Positions 9,160 through 18,683 of a stretch of 64,000 nucleotides of DNA are shown here, in pieces (the first letter of the stretch is position 1; each line of letters opens with the position of its first letter). This DNA is from an uncultured bacterium (GTDB lineage: Bacteria; Cyanobacteriota; Vampirovibrionia; Gastranaerophilales; Gastranaerophilaceae). The stretch is taken from contig CASFNW010000019.1 in NCBI GenBank assembly GCA_949296245.1, positions 1 to 64,000 of the forward strand. Direction: 5' to 3'. The translations under genes were made by a program, and so were the position numbers. A model generated the notes under the pieces. The model did no database searches and had not been told where the DNA came from. It was given only the letters and a program-made list of their open reading frames with translations.

Positions 9160-9756
9160 TTACATAGGATAGTTTGCGGAAGTATAGTCTTCCTGTTCCT
9201 GATACCGGTTCTGATTTTGAGGATATTCATTTTCAGATGTTTTTAATTTTTCAAGATAGAGCTGACCGTTTTTCACGATTGTATGGAGTTGTGAAAGGTC
9301 ATTTTCTATATTGTTAAGAATTTGTTCAGCATAATTTTGTGCGCCTTCTTTTGTTCTGTGCGCTTCATCTTCTGCCTGAATTTTTATTTGTTTTGCTTCT
9401 TCTATTGTTCTGTCTCTGAGTTCCTGACATTCAGACAGAACCTGTTCTTTTATTTTTTCTGCTTCTCTTTGAACCTGATTTAAAAGTTCTGACTCACTGA
9501 GAATTTTTTCAGCCTCGTTTCTTGCATCCATAATTATACGTTCAGCTCTTTGCTGGGCTTCTATTTGAATTTCTTCACGGCGTCGTAAGATAGATTCTGC
9601 TTCTTTAATATCTTCCGGAATAGAAGCATCTATTCTGTCAAGCAGAGCTTCCATTTCAGAGCTTTTTACCATAACAAATCCCGGCAGGAAGTGAAAACCT
9701 TTGTCCAGTATCAAATTGGCTCTTCCTAAAAGTTCTTTGATTCTAAGCTGTGTCAT
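9160..9756 (-). CDS. DivIVA-like coiled-coil protein
   Basis: 198 residues. From about residue 50 to 165 it is one long charged coiled coil (EAQQRAERIIMDARNEAEKI, then similar heptads), of the kind found in DivIVA and ATP-synthase b-like proteins. The N-terminus GFHFLPGFVMVKSSEMEALL may be a globular cap. The C-terminus is Gln/Asn/Tyr-rich. It lies just downstream of coaD on the same strand (36-base gap), an arrangement also seen in Firmicutes. A role in cell pole or division is possible but not shown. Confidence 0.7.
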   Translation of the reverse strand: MTQLRIKELLGRANLILDKGFHFLPGFVMVKSSEMEALLDRIDASIPEDIKEAESILRRREEIQIEAQQRAERIIMDARNEAEKILSESELLNQVQREAEKIKEQVLSECQELRDRTIEEAKQIKIQAEDEAHRTKEGAQNYAEQILNNIENDLSQLHTIVKNGQLYLEKLKTSENEYPQNQNRYQEQEDYTSANYPM

Positions 9757-9792
9757 GTCTGATTTTTACCTTTCAATTGATTGATTAAATAA

Positions 9793-10275
9793 TTAATTCA
9801 TATTATTAAAATATTTTACCACACTTTCGGGAACAAATTTTGAAATATCGCCCCCGTATTTTGCTATTTCTTTTACTGTACTTGAGGAAATAAAATTGTA
9901 TTTAGGTTTTGTGATTAAAAAAACCGTTGTAACAGAAGGAGCAAGTGCGTTATTTGTCTGGGAAAGCTGCATTTCGTATTCAAAATCCGATACAGCCCTC
10001 AGCCCTCTTATTAGAATATCAGAGCCGGTCTTTTTTGCATATTCGATAGTCAGCCCGTCAAAACTGTCCACCTCGACATTAGGCAGATTCATTTCTTTTA
10101 ATGCGTCTTCTATCAATGCCACCCTGTCTTCGACAGGCAAAAAACCTTTTTTTGCGTCATTTTTTAAAACCGCAATAATAACTTTGTCAAACATCTTTGA
10201 CGCTTTTGCCAAAACGTCCAAGTGTCCTTTTGTTATCGGGTCAAAACTTCCCGGATATATTGCTGTTTTTCCCAT
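9793..10275 (-). CDS. coaD: phosphopantetheine adenylyltransferase
   Basis: Transfers AMP from ATP to 4'-phosphopantetheine, the fourth step of coenzyme A synthesis. The 160 residues carry AIYPGSFDPITKGHLD with the HxGH-type nucleotidyl motif (TKGH), ILIRGLRAVSDFEYE, and the ISSSTVKE loop near the C-terminus. Length fits the bacterial family (about 160). Confidence 0.97.
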   Translation of the reverse strand: MGKTAIYPGSFDPITKGHLDVLAKASKMFDKVIIAVLKNDAKKGFLPVEDRVALIEDALKEMNLPNVEVDSFDGLTIEYAKKTGSDILIRGLRAVSDFEYEMQLSQTNNALAPSVTTVFLITKPKYNFISSSTVKEIAKYGGDISKFVPESVVKYFNNMN

Positions 10276-10386
10276 GTTTTACTTGCCTGTGTGGTATGTC
10301 ATGTATAATTATATAATCGTAAATTTAAAATATTGCGATTTTAATAAGAATTGTTTATTATTGTTACAAAATAATTAAACTATTTC

Positions 10387-10395
10387 TGTTATAAT
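10387..10395 (+). promoter_or_regulatory. extended -10 promoter motif before the glycosyltransferase gene
   Basis: TGTTATAAT (TGn-TATAAT) lies 37 bases before the start. No clear -35 box is present, which is usual for extended -10 promoters. The same nonamer precedes dapF. Confidence 0.4.
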
Positions 10396-10431
10396 GTTGT
10401 CATAAAGAGATTTTTGTAGAGGATCAAGGGT

Positions 10432-11775
10432 TTGATTGAGAGAATAATGTTAACGGTTTTGATAGCGGCTTTGTGGCTGTTTCTGTTCATTTTCCAAAAC
10501 TTTATGTCAACATTCTGGGCAATATTATTCCTGTGCGGTTTTATGGTTTTGTACTGTGTTTATATGCAGATTGCACTAAAACACCAGAAAATCAAACTGC
10601 GCAAAAAACCCGAAGAATTGAACTGGAATTACAAACCTTTTGTATCCGTTATGATTCCTGCTCACAATGAACAGGATGTTATTCAAAAAACCGTCGAAAA
10701 CATCCTTGAGATGGACTATGAAAAATTTGAAGTAATTGTAATCGATGACAGAAGCGATGATAATACCGCAGAAAAGCTCAAAGAACTTGAACAAAAATAT
10801 GATAAAGTAAAAGCTCTCATCAGAGACAAAAATGCTTTCCCGGGTAAATCAGCCGTGCTGAATGAGGCAATGAATATTGCAAAAGGAGAAGCCATTCTCG
10901 TTTTTGATGCTGATGCAAGAGTCAAGCCCGACTTTTTAACACAGCTTGTTCCTCATCTTGAAAAAGATAATGTAGGCGCTGTACAGGCTAGAAAAGTTAT
11001 TATTAACAGAGAAGAAAACTTCCTCACACGCTGTCAGGACAATGAATATGCGCTAGATACCCATTTTCAGGTAGGGAGAAACTCCATAAAAGGTGCTGTT
11101 GAACTGAGAGGCAACGGTGAACTTATTAAAAGAGAAGCACTTGCCGATATAAACGGCTGGAATAATTACACTATTACAGATGACCTTGATATGTCCACAC
11201 GATTGCATATAAAAGGCTGGGATGTACGTTTCTGTGCGGATGTTTGTGTATACGAAGAAGCTGTTGTAAAATTTATTCCTCTTTTAAAACAGCGCAGACG
11301 CTGGGTAGAAGGCAGTATCAGAAGATATCTCGAGCATTTCTGGGGTGTACTTTTTTCAAAAGACATGTCTTTGCGTGTAAGTATAGATATGATTGCTTAC
11401 ATAACAGAATTTATTCTGCCATTCTGGTTAATATCCGAACTCTGTTTTCAGGCTTTCAAATACGTAAAAGACTCGCCAAACTGCATATCTTCATCACTGC
11501 TTGTATCTGTACTTGTCTGCGGATTTTTCACGGTAGGTCTTTTGTACAGTGTAAGAAAATACAACAACCTATCCAGACTGCAGAGTGTTATTCAGGCTGT
11601 TGAAACAGGCATTTTCCTTTGCTGTGTGTGGTTTCCTATAGTTGTGTTTATTGTCTTTAAAATTATATTCTGTAAAAAGACAATGGACTGGGGCAAAACA
11701 ACTCACGGAGTTACTAAGCTGGTAAAAAACAACACTGATGAAGAACTCTCCGTACAGGAAGAACAGCCGGTATAA
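10432..11775 (+). CDS. family 2 glycosyltransferase, membrane-bound, processive type
   Basis: 447 residues. Two hydrophobic N-terminal segments (residues 5-45) lead to a GT-A domain: PFVSVMIPAHNEQD, VIVIDDRSDDN, the DxD motif VFDADARV, TDDLDMS, and the QRRRW motif typical of processive polysaccharide synthases such as chitin, hyaluronan or cellulose synthases. Several hydrophobic segments follow. The TTG start has GAGG nine bases upstream; the ATG five codons later lacks a well-placed site. It is probably cotranscribed with the next gene (2-base gap). The polymer made is not known. Confidence 0.88.
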   Translation: MIERIMLTVLIAALWLFLFIFQNFMSTFWAILFLCGFMVLYCVYMQIALKHQKIKLRKKPEELNWNYKPFVSVMIPAHNEQDVIQKTVENILEMDYEKFEVIVIDDRSDDNTAEKLKELEQKYDKVKALIRDKNAFPGKSAVLNEAMNIAKGEAILVFDADARVKPDFLTQLVPHLEKDNVGAVQARKVIINREENFLTRCQDNEYALDTHFQVGRNSIKGAVELRGNGELIKREALADINGWNNYTITDDLDMSTRLHIKGWDVRFCADVCVYEEAVVKFIPLLKQRRRWVEGSIRRYLEHFWGVLFSKDMSLRVSIDMIAYITEFILPFWLISELCFQAFKYVKDSPNCISSSLLVSVLVCGFFTVGLLYSVRKYNNLSRLQSVIQAVETGIFLCCVWFPIVVFIVFKIIFCKKTMDWGKTTHGVTKLVKNNTDEELSVQEEQPV

Positions 11776-11777
11776 AT

Positions 11778-13163
11778 ATGACAGAGAATACCGAAAAACA
11801 TTTTAAATACGGAGATATTCTGGATGTTACAGCGCAAAAGCTTGTCTATGAAGGCGATGCAATCACAAAAATAAACGGTTTTCCCGTATTTATTCAGGGA
11901 GCATGTCCTGAAGATAAACTAAAAATAAAAATAACAAAAATACACAAAAGCTTTGCTCAAGCGGTTATAGAAGAAATTACAGAACCGTCGCAGCACAGAA
12001 TAAAACCTTTTTGCCCTTTGCACAATGTATGCGGAGGCTGCGGCTGGCAGCATATTGATTATGATTTTCAGCTTGAGCAAAAAAGAGACATTGTCTTTGA
12101 AACTGTTAAAAAAATTACCGGAGAAGAAATTGAAGTCAGACCGGTTATAAAGAGCCCCGAAACAACTTCTTTCCGTTCAAAAATTCAATATCCGGTTTCG
12201 CAGACAAAAGTTTCTAAACGAATAATTGCAGGTTATTACAAAAAAGGCTCCCATGAACTCGTAAATATAAAATACTGCCCGATACAGCCAAAAATTATCG
12301 ACAAAATCACGGAATTTATACGTAAAAATGCTCAGGAACTCGGTATTTCCGGATACAACGAAAAACTGCATAAAGGCGAATTGAGGCATATTGTATACCG
12401 CTACAGCAAGTCTGAAAATGAATGCATTGTTATTTTTGTTGTAAATGACACAAAATTATCCGATAAATTCAAAAAACTTGCAAAAAAAGTTTCGGAAGAA
12501 TTTGCACATGTAAAAGGCTGCCTTATAAACTACAACACAAAACGCACAAACCTTATAATGACAGATGATACAAGAAAAATCACCGGAGAAAATTTTGTAA
12601 CGGAAAAAATCGGGGACAAAATTTTCAAAATAAGTGCTAACAGCTTTTTTCAGGTAAATATCGGTTCTGCAGAAAATATTTTTAACACTGTTAAAAATAT
12701 AATAGAAGAAAATTATCCAGACTCACGTATACTCGATGCATATTCGGGTGTATCGAGTTTTGGTATCTGGCTGTCTGATATTGCAAAAGAAGTTGTGTCT
12801 GTGGAAGAAGCGCCTTCTGCTACAAAAGACGCTCTTGAAAATATAAAACTAAACAATGTAGAGAATCTTACGCCCTTAAACGGCGACGCAAAAAAGATTT
12901 TTGAACAGCTTATAGAAAAAGGGGGAAAGTTTGACGTTACAGTGCTTGACCCGCCGAGAAAAGGCTGCAGCAAAGAATCTCTGGATTTTGCCGTTCAATT
13001 AAGCACAAAAGCCATAATATATGTCTCCTGCAATCCGTCTACTCTGGCAAGAGATTTAAAATACCTGCACGAAAACGGATTCAAAACACAATACATACAG
13101 CCTGTAGACATGTTCTGCCACTCGTATCATATAGAATCCGTTGCTTATTTGAAAAGAATTTAA
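11778..13163 (+). CDS. rlmD: 23S rRNA (uracil-5-)-methyltransferase, RlmD/RumA family
   Basis: A SAM-dependent 5-methyluridine synthase acting on 23S rRNA. The 461 residues have an N-terminal TRAM domain, the Fe-S cysteines CPLHNVCGGC (C-x5-C-x2-C) with a fourth in KYCPIQP, a Rossmann methyltransferase domain with LDAYSGVSSFG, the LDPPRKGC motif and the catalytic Cys in YVSCNPSTL. It could methylate U747, U1939 or both (RlmCD type); the sequence does not say which. It follows the glycosyltransferase gene after two bases. Confidence 0.92.
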   Translation: MTENTEKHFKYGDILDVTAQKLVYEGDAITKINGFPVFIQGACPEDKLKIKITKIHKSFAQAVIEEITEPSQHRIKPFCPLHNVCGGCGWQHIDYDFQLEQKRDIVFETVKKITGEEIEVRPVIKSPETTSFRSKIQYPVSQTKVSKRIIAGYYKKGSHELVNIKYCPIQPKIIDKITEFIRKNAQELGISGYNEKLHKGELRHIVYRYSKSENECIVIFVVNDTKLSDKFKKLAKKVSEEFAHVKGCLINYNTKRTNLIMTDDTRKITGENFVTEKIGDKIFKISANSFFQVNIGSAENIFNTVKNIIEENYPDSRILDAYSGVSSFGIWLSDIAKEVVSVEEAPSATKDALENIKLNNVENLTPLNGDAKKIFEQLIEKGGKFDVTVLDPPRKGCSKESLDFAVQLSTKAIIYVSCNPSTLARDLKYLHENGFKTQYIQPVDMFCHSYHIESVAYLKRI

Positions 13164-13181
13164 ACAATCTTTAAAAAATCG

Positions 13182-13190
13182 TGTTATAAT
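13182..13190 (+). promoter_or_regulatory. extended -10 promoter motif before dapF
   Basis: TGTTATAAT ends 28 bases before the dapF start, the same nonamer as at 10387. Confidence 0.4.
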
Positions 13191-13218
13191 CGCTCTGTAC
13201 ACAAGAAGGATTGATTTT

Positions 13219-14073
13219 ATGACACAGGTAAAATTCACAAAAATGCAGGGAGCCGGAAATGATTTTATATTGATGGAGTATGATGAATACAAAAAAATCG
13301 AAAAAATGTTTCCGGAAATTGCAGTCAAACTCTGTGACAGACACTTTGGCATAGGTGCTGACGGAATTTTTGTACCTGTGGAAAATCCCAAAACATACTC
13401 TGATTTAGAATGGCTGTTTTATCAAGCAGACGGCTCTACTGCGCAGATGTGCGGAAACGGTATGAGATGTTTTGCACGTTTTTGTTTTGATAAAAAAATT
13501 GTAAACAAGAGAAAATTCACCGTTCATACAGGTGCCGGCAAAATTGTACCTGAAGTGCTTGAGGATATGCGCGTAAAAGTTAATATGGGCAATCCAATAC
13601 TGGAGCCTGAAAAAATTCCTTTTAAAGGCAGCAAAAATTTGAATTATCCGCTGTGGGACGGAGTAAAAAAATTCAGTGTAAATGCGATTAGTATGGGTAA
13701 TCCGCATTGTGTAATTTTTGTCAAAGATGATGAAGATATTCACGAACTTGCTAAAAAATACGGTAATAATATCGAACATGACAATCTTTTCCCTGAAAAA
13801 ACAAATGTTGAGTTTGTAAAAGTAATATCAAAAAATAAAATAGACGTTGCCGTATGGGAAAGAGGCTGCGGAATAACACTTGCCTGCGGTACAGGGGCAT
13901 GTGCAAGTGTTGTTGCTGCAATATTGAACGGTTATTGTGACAGCAAAGTTGATGTAAACCTGCCGGGCGGTGTCCTCACTATTGAATGGGCAGGAAATTC
14001 GCAAAATACAAATTTTGATGTGTTTATGACAGGTGAAGCACAATATGTGTTTGAAGGTTCAATAAATATTTAA
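13219..14073 (+). CDS. dapF: diaminopimelate epimerase
   Basis: Interconverts LL- and meso-diaminopimelate by a two-cysteine mechanism, directly downstream of DapL in the pathway. The 284 residues carry both active cysteines, in MCGNGMRCFARF and LACGTGACASVV, plus KMQGAGNDFI at the N-terminus. AAGGA precedes the ATG. It has its own promoter motif and follows the RNA methyltransferase gene after 55 bases. Confidence 0.97.
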   Translation: MTQVKFTKMQGAGNDFILMEYDEYKKIEKMFPEIAVKLCDRHFGIGADGIFVPVENPKTYSDLEWLFYQADGSTAQMCGNGMRCFARFCFDKKIVNKRKFTVHTGAGKIVPEVLEDMRVKVNMGNPILEPEKIPFKGSKNLNYPLWDGVKKFSVNAISMGNPHCVIFVKDDEDIHELAKKYGNNIEHDNLFPEKTNVEFVKVISKNKIDVAVWERGCGITLACGTGACASVVAAILNGYCDSKVDVNLPGGVLTIEWAGNSQNTNFDVFMTGEAQYVFEGSINI

Positions 14074-14267
14074 TAATATTTTTTATTTTCGTTTGTCCTT
14101 TTGCATAATCTTATTTTATACAAATGCATTTTTGTTATGTATGTCTGATTTGTACAAAAATTTTTTTCGTACGATAATGATAGTGGTGGATTTCACAATC
14201 GTGAATGAATTATTATTTTTAAAATTAATCGTAAAAAGGCAATAAAACCAAAAAGAAAGGTAAAAAA

Positions 14268-16433
14268 ATGCTAAAAGAACAACTGGACAAAATTATGCGT
14301 CCGAAAGCAATTGCTGTTATCGGCGCTTCTACAAAGGAACACACTATCGGTTCCGACATCATGAAAAGATTAAAAGAATATAAATTTACAGGCGATATTT
14401 ACCCTGTAAACCCTAAAGGCGGCGAGATTCAAGGTTTCAAAGCTTATACAAATGTTAAAGAAATACCGGGCAATGTTGATTTGGCAATCATTGTTATTGC
14501 ACAAAAATTTGTATTAAACGCAATTGATGAATGCCACGAAAAAGGCATCAAAGGTATTTGCATAATCTCTGCAGGCTTTAAAGAAGCTGGCGCAGAAGGT
14601 GCTGAAGCTGAAAAACAACTTGTTGCCAAATTAAAAGAATACGGTATGAGATGTGTAGGTCCTAACTGCCTGGGTGTTGTAAACACAGACCCTGAAATCA
14701 GAATGGACGGCTGTTTTGCTGAATCTCTTCCTGAAAGAGGCAACATCGGTTTTGTTTCTCAGTCAGGTGCTTTAGGCGGAGGCATTTTAAATATTTTAAA
14801 AGACCTCAACCTCGGTTTTGCACAGTTTATCTCTATCGGCAACCAGGCTGATGTTAATGCCGAAACTGCTATGGAATACTGGGAAAATGAAGATGATGTA
14901 AAACAAATTTTGTTATACATGGAATCTATCCAGAATCCTGCTAACTTTAGAAAACTTGCTACAAGAATTACCAAGAAAAAACCTATCCTTGCTTTAAAAG
15001 CAGGACGTTCCGCAGCAGGTGCTTCTGCAGCCTCTTCTCACACAGGTTCTTTAGCAGGTGCTGATAAAGCTGCTAACGCATTATTGCAGCAGTCAGGTGT
15101 AATCAGAGAATACTCTTTGAAAAATCTTTTTGCAACAGCTAAAGTATTTGCAACTTCTCCTATACCGAAAGGCGACAGAGTAGCTATTATTACAAACTCC
15201 GGCGGCCCCGGAATCATGGCAACAGACGCTGTTTGTGAATACGGTATGCAGATGGCAAAAATTTCTGATGCAACAAAAGAAAAATTGAGAAGCTTTCTGC
15301 CTGCAGCAGCAAGTGTTAAAAACCCTATCGATATGATTGCTTCCGCTCCTATCGAACACTATAAACAAACACTTGAAACTGTTATTGCAGATGAAAATGT
15401 AGATATGATAGCAGTAATTTATCTGCCGTTCTTAGGTTTGAAAGATATCGATGTTGCTAAAGCATTGATGGAAATCAAAGCTAAAAATCCTGAAAAACCG
15501 ATTATCGGTATTTTCATGACCAAGAACGAATTCTTTACACAGCTTTCAAATATGGATGTAAATATGCCGTTCTTTATGTACGCAGAAGAAGCTGCAGACG
15601 GCTTTAACAGACTCAATCAGCAGAGACTCTGGATGCAAAGACCTGAAGGTAAAATTCCTGCTTACGATGTAGACAAAGCTAAAGCAGAAAAAATTATCAA
15701 AGCCGCAGTTGCTGACGGACGCGCTCAATTAACTACATTAGAATCTATCGATGTATTGAACGCTTACGGCATCAGAGCTTGCAAATACGGTCTTGCAACT
15801 AACGAAGAAGAAGTTGTAAACCTTGGCAACTCAATTGGTTACCCTGTTGTTATGAAGATGACTTCAAAAACAACTTCACACAAAACTGATGTTGGCGGTG
15901 TAAGAGTAAACATCCAGTCAGAAGAACAATTGAGAGCTGAATACAAAGACCTCATTGCAAAATTAACAGAAAAAGGACTTATTGACGGTCTTGAAGGCGT
16001 TATTATTCAAGAAATGGTTAAAGGCAACCGTGAAATGGTTTGCGGTATTGCTACAGACCCGCAGTACGGTCCTATGATGATGTTCGGCTTAGGCGGTGTA
16101 TTCATCGAAACTATGAAGGATGTTACTTTCAGAATTGCTCCTTTGACTGATGTTGATGCTGATGAAATGATTAAATCAGTAAAAGCATACGAACTTTTAA
16201 AAGGTGCAAGAGGGACAAAACCTGCTGATATGGCACAAATTCAGGAAACTCTCTTGAGATTGTCACAGCTGGTTAATGACTTCAAGTTCATTGACGAACT
16301 CGATATTAACCCGCTTCTTATTTCTGAAAAAACCGGCGAAGGCATTGCCGTAGACGGTCGTATCAAAGTAAGAGTTGACGAAGTTAAAGAATACTTCGGC
16401 TGCGGTTCTGAATGCTGTTCTTGCAGCAAGTAA
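14268..16433 (+). CDS. acetate/acyl-CoA ligase (ADP-forming), fused alpha and beta domains
   Basis: Converts acyl-CoA, ADP and phosphate to acid, CoA and ATP, a substrate-level phosphorylation step in fermentation. The 721 residues run CoA-binding domain (GASTKEHTIGSDIMKRL), succinyl-CoA-ligase-like domain with GPNCLGVV and FVSQSGALGGG, the phospho-histidine context SSHTGSLAGADKA, then an ATP-grasp domain (YPVVMKMTSKTTSHKTDVGG). There is no acetyltransferase domain, so it is not of the Pat regulatory type. The tail CGSECCSCSK has four cysteines in ten residues, which is unusual. A good Shine-Dalgarno and a strong terminator bracket the gene, so it is monocistronic. Codon use is biased to A/T-ending but well-used codons, consistent with high expression. 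Confidence 0.92.
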   Translation: MLKEQLDKIMRPKAIAVIGASTKEHTIGSDIMKRLKEYKFTGDIYPVNPKGGEIQGFKAYTNVKEIPGNVDLAIIVIAQKFVLNAIDECHEKGIKGICIISAGFKEAGAEGAEAEKQLVAKLKEYGMRCVGPNCLGVVNTDPEIRMDGCFAESLPERGNIGFVSQSGALGGGILNILKDLNLGFAQFISIGNQADVNAETAMEYWENEDDVKQILLYMESIQNPANFRKLATRITKKKPILALKAGRSAAGASAASSHTGSLAGADKAANALLQQSGVIREYSLKNLFATAKVFATSPIPKGDRVAIITNSGGPGIMATDAVCEYGMQMAKISDATKEKLRSFLPAAASVKNPIDMIASAPIEHYKQTLETVIADENVDMIAVIYLPFLGLKDIDVAKALMEIKAKNPEKPIIGIFMTKNEFFTQLSNMDVNMPFFMYAEEAADGFNRLNQQRLWMQRPEGKIPAYDVDKAKAEKIIKAAVADGRAQLTTLESIDVLNAYGIRACKYGLATNEEEVVNLGNSIGYPVVMKMTSKTTSHKTDVGGVRVNIQSEEQLRAEYKDLIAKLTEKGLIDGLEGVIIQEMVKGNREMVCGIATDPQYGPMMMFGLGGVFIETMKDVTFRIAPLTDVDADEMIKSVKAYELLKGARGTKPADMAQIQETLLRLSQLVNDFKFIDELDINPLLISEKTGEGIAVDGRIKVRVDEVKEYFGCGSECCSCSK

Positions 16434-16447
16434 AACTCTTAAGATAT

Positions 16448-16483
16448 AAAAAACTCCGGTTATAAAAATAACCGGAGTTTTTT
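16448..16483 (+). terminator. terminator of the ADP-forming acyl-CoA ligase gene
   Basis: A 16-bp perfect stem: AAAAAACTCCGGTTAT (16448-16463) with its complement (16468-16483), loop AAAA, ending in six T. Confidence 0.92.
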
Positions 16484-16499
16484 AGTGCCTGTATAATTC

Positions 16500-16779
16500 G
16501 TTCGAATAGTGTCGTAGTTTCTGCGTGCAAAGGACTCCGTGCGAAAGGTGCCTGCGGCAGGTTTTGGATAGAGACTCTGCCGAATAAAAGCAACTAAATG
16601 TTGCTTTTATGAGAGGTGCAAAGACAAAAGCGAAGCTTTTGCGTGCGGTATAAAGATTAATACAATCCCGTACATATCAGGATGCCTTCGGGTACGGCTG
16701 CCGCCTCAGAATGACGTATGGATAGATTCTTCGCCCTCTCACAAAACGATACTTAATCGTTTTGTTCGGCAGAGTCTTA
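16500..16779. repeat. dispersed repeat block, copy at 16.6 kb
   Basis: This gene-free stretch holds small hairpins (ATAAAAGCAAC at 16584-16594 with its complement at 16600-16610; CAAAAGC-gaa-GCTTTTG at 16625-16641) and modules shared with the 1.6-kb block: part of module a (16667-16715) and hairpin module c (16741-16765). It runs into the 3' end of the YihY-family gene. Confidence 0.8.
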
Positions 16780-17658
16780 TCACGAATTTTTCTCGGACAT
16801 TTCTTCTTCTTTTTCTTTAAACCTCTTATATGCCTGAGAGTTTATTTCTCCGCCTACAAGCAGCATTAAAGAAGTGTAATACAGCCATACCATAAGCATT
16901 ACAAACGCACCGATTGAGCCGTATACACGGTTGTAGGTGTGCAGATTGTTTATGTATATTGAAAAACACCATGAACCTAACATCCAGCACAGACAGAAAA
17001 AGAGTGTTCCTGGTAATGAACTTTTGCTTTTAAGCTTGTCAGAGCCATGCCATGCCGGTAAAAGAAAATAATTAAGGTATGCCGTAACATACAAAGCAAT
17101 AAATGACACAATCCATCGGCTGAAGAGCAATATAATAATAGCAGCGTTTGAAAAGTTTATAAAATTCAGTGCAAATTGCAAAATAACCTTGCCAAAAATT
17201 ACAAGGTTAACTGTTATAAACATAAAAAATATGTTTACAAATACCATTAATATTGAAATTAAACGGGTTACAACAAGGTTTCTGTACTCTTCTATTCCGA
17301 GAGCTCTGTTCATTCCTTTGATAATACAAAAAATAGCATTCGATGAAAGAAAGACTGTTACACAAAAACCGAATACAGCCATCAAACCGCCGTGTTCAAA
17401 TATAATAACTTCATTTAATACTTCTTTAATTAAATTTACGGAATCCGTAGGCGCAACAGAATCCAGAAAATGCATAATCGGCATAAACAGTGATTTTTTG
17501 CCCAGCATTGTAAAAAATGACATCATAAACAGCATAAACGGGAATATCCCTATAGCGAACCAGAATCCCATTTCTGCAGCCATACCTAAAAAATCGTCAA
17601 TAATAATACGATTAATCAGATTTTTTAGATAATTAAAAGTAGAATCAAATATTTTCAT
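16780..17658 (-). CDS. YihY/BrkB-family inner-membrane protein
   Basis: 292 residues with about six hydrophobic segments and the family signatures GFWFAIGIFPFMLF near the N-terminus and YGSIGAFVMLMVWLYYTSLMLL near the C-terminus. The family (once annotated as ribonuclease BN) has no settled function; transport or membrane homeostasis is suspected. It starts six bases after the nrnA-like gene, so the two form an operon. Its last codons overlap a sequence repeated at 19936-19957. Confidence 0.88.
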   Translation of the reverse strand: MKIFDSTFNYLKNLINRIIIDDFLGMAAEMGFWFAIGIFPFMLFMMSFFTMLGKKSLFMPIMHFLDSVAPTDSVNLIKEVLNEVIIFEHGGLMAVFGFCVTVFLSSNAIFCIIKGMNRALGIEEYRNLVVTRLISILMVFVNIFFMFITVNLVIFGKVILQFALNFINFSNAAIIILLFSRWIVSFIALYVTAYLNYFLLPAWHGSDKLKSKSSLPGTLFFCLCWMLGSWCFSIYINNLHTYNRVYGSIGAFVMLMVWLYYTSLMLLVGGEINSQAYKRFKEKEEEMSEKNS

Positions 17659-17664
17659 AAATTT

Positions 17665-18627
17665 TTAATTTAAAACTTTTTGTATTTCTTCTAACAGCTT
17701 GTTGCATGCTATATCTACAGGTTTTCTTATTGTACATCCCGCAGCAAAAGTATGTCCGCCGCCGCCGAATATCCCTGCGATATTGCTTACATCAATAGTT
17801 TTGCTTCTCAGACTTGCTTTGGTTGTATTTTCATCAACCTCTTTTAGTACGAAAGAGACTTCTGTTGTAGACATTCTTCTCAGTTCTTCCACAATGCCTT
17901 CCGTATAGTCGTTTTTTGCATGGAACTTTTCCATATCCTTGTTTGTTATCAATACGTATGCAATTTTGTTGTTGTTTTCAAATTTTGCATTAACCATACA
18001 ATGTGCATGCAAAAGCACCATATTTCTGGGTTTTGATTCATAACAGTATCTTGATATTTCAGAGGGATTTGCACCGTATTCGATAAGTTTTGCTGATTTT
18101 TGAAGAGTTTGAGCACTTGTATTTTCATACCTGAAACAGCCGGTGTCTGTCAAAAACGCAGTATATAATCCTGTTGCTGTTTCTTTATTGATTATAAGAC
18201 TTAACTGCTGTGTTATATCAAATAACACTTCTCCTGCACAACAGGCATCGCCGTTTACAAAATTTACATCACCGTAACCGTTATTTGTTTTATGGTGATC
18301 AATATTCATTTTAATCTTTGCATTTTCAAAAATCGGAAACGAATCACCCGTTCTGTCTTTTGCAGCAATATCTATTGCTATTGCAAGGTCATAATTTTTA
18401 TTTTGTATCTCAGAGGGTTTTTTAGCTTGTTTTATAGCAGGCAAAAAATTATATATTTCAGGAATTATGCCGTTATAAACCATATCAGGAATTTTGTTAA
18501 AATTATCCTTTATAATCCCGTACAGTGCACACATTGAGCCAAGTGTATCTCCGTCAGGATTTACGTGGGAGATTATTATAATGCTACTGGCATTTTCTAT
18601 CGTTTCTTTAAATGATTTGAAATCCAT
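17665..18627 (-). CDS. nrnA: DHH-family phosphoesterase, NrnA-like
   Basis: A probable oligoribonuclease and 3'-phosphoadenosine 5'-phosphate phosphatase. The 320 residues show SHVNPDGDTLGS, AIDIAAKDRTG, the DHH motif in NIDHHKTN, FLTDTGCFRY and the DHHA1 motif FGGGGHTFAAGC. The start at 18627 fits the family N-terminus; a longer frame to 18714 would overlap the divergent gene. It shares a 56-base intergenic space with the antiporter gene and is cotranscribed with the YihY gene. Confidence 0.9.
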   Translation of the reverse strand: MDFKSFKETIENASSIIIISHVNPDGDTLGSMCALYGIIKDNFNKIPDMVYNGIIPEIYNFLPAIKQAKKPSEIQNKNYDLAIAIDIAAKDRTGDSFPIFENAKIKMNIDHHKTNNGYGDVNFVNGDACCAGEVLFDITQQLSLIINKETATGLYTAFLTDTGCFRYENTSAQTLQKSAKLIEYGANPSEISRYCYESKPRNMVLLHAHCMVNAKFENNNKIAYVLITNKDMEKFHAKNDYTEGIVEELRRMSTTEVSFVLKEVDENTTKASLRSKTIDVSNIAGIFGGGGHTFAAGCTIRKPVDIACNKLLEEIQKVLN

Positions 18628-18683
18628 AGAGATATTATAATATAAAATCAGATATACAAAAGTAAAGATATGGAAAGCAAACA

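Noticed and set aside
9896-10378. 160-codon frame opposite coaD
   Set aside because: Antisense shadow of coaD, which has all its motifs on the minus strand.
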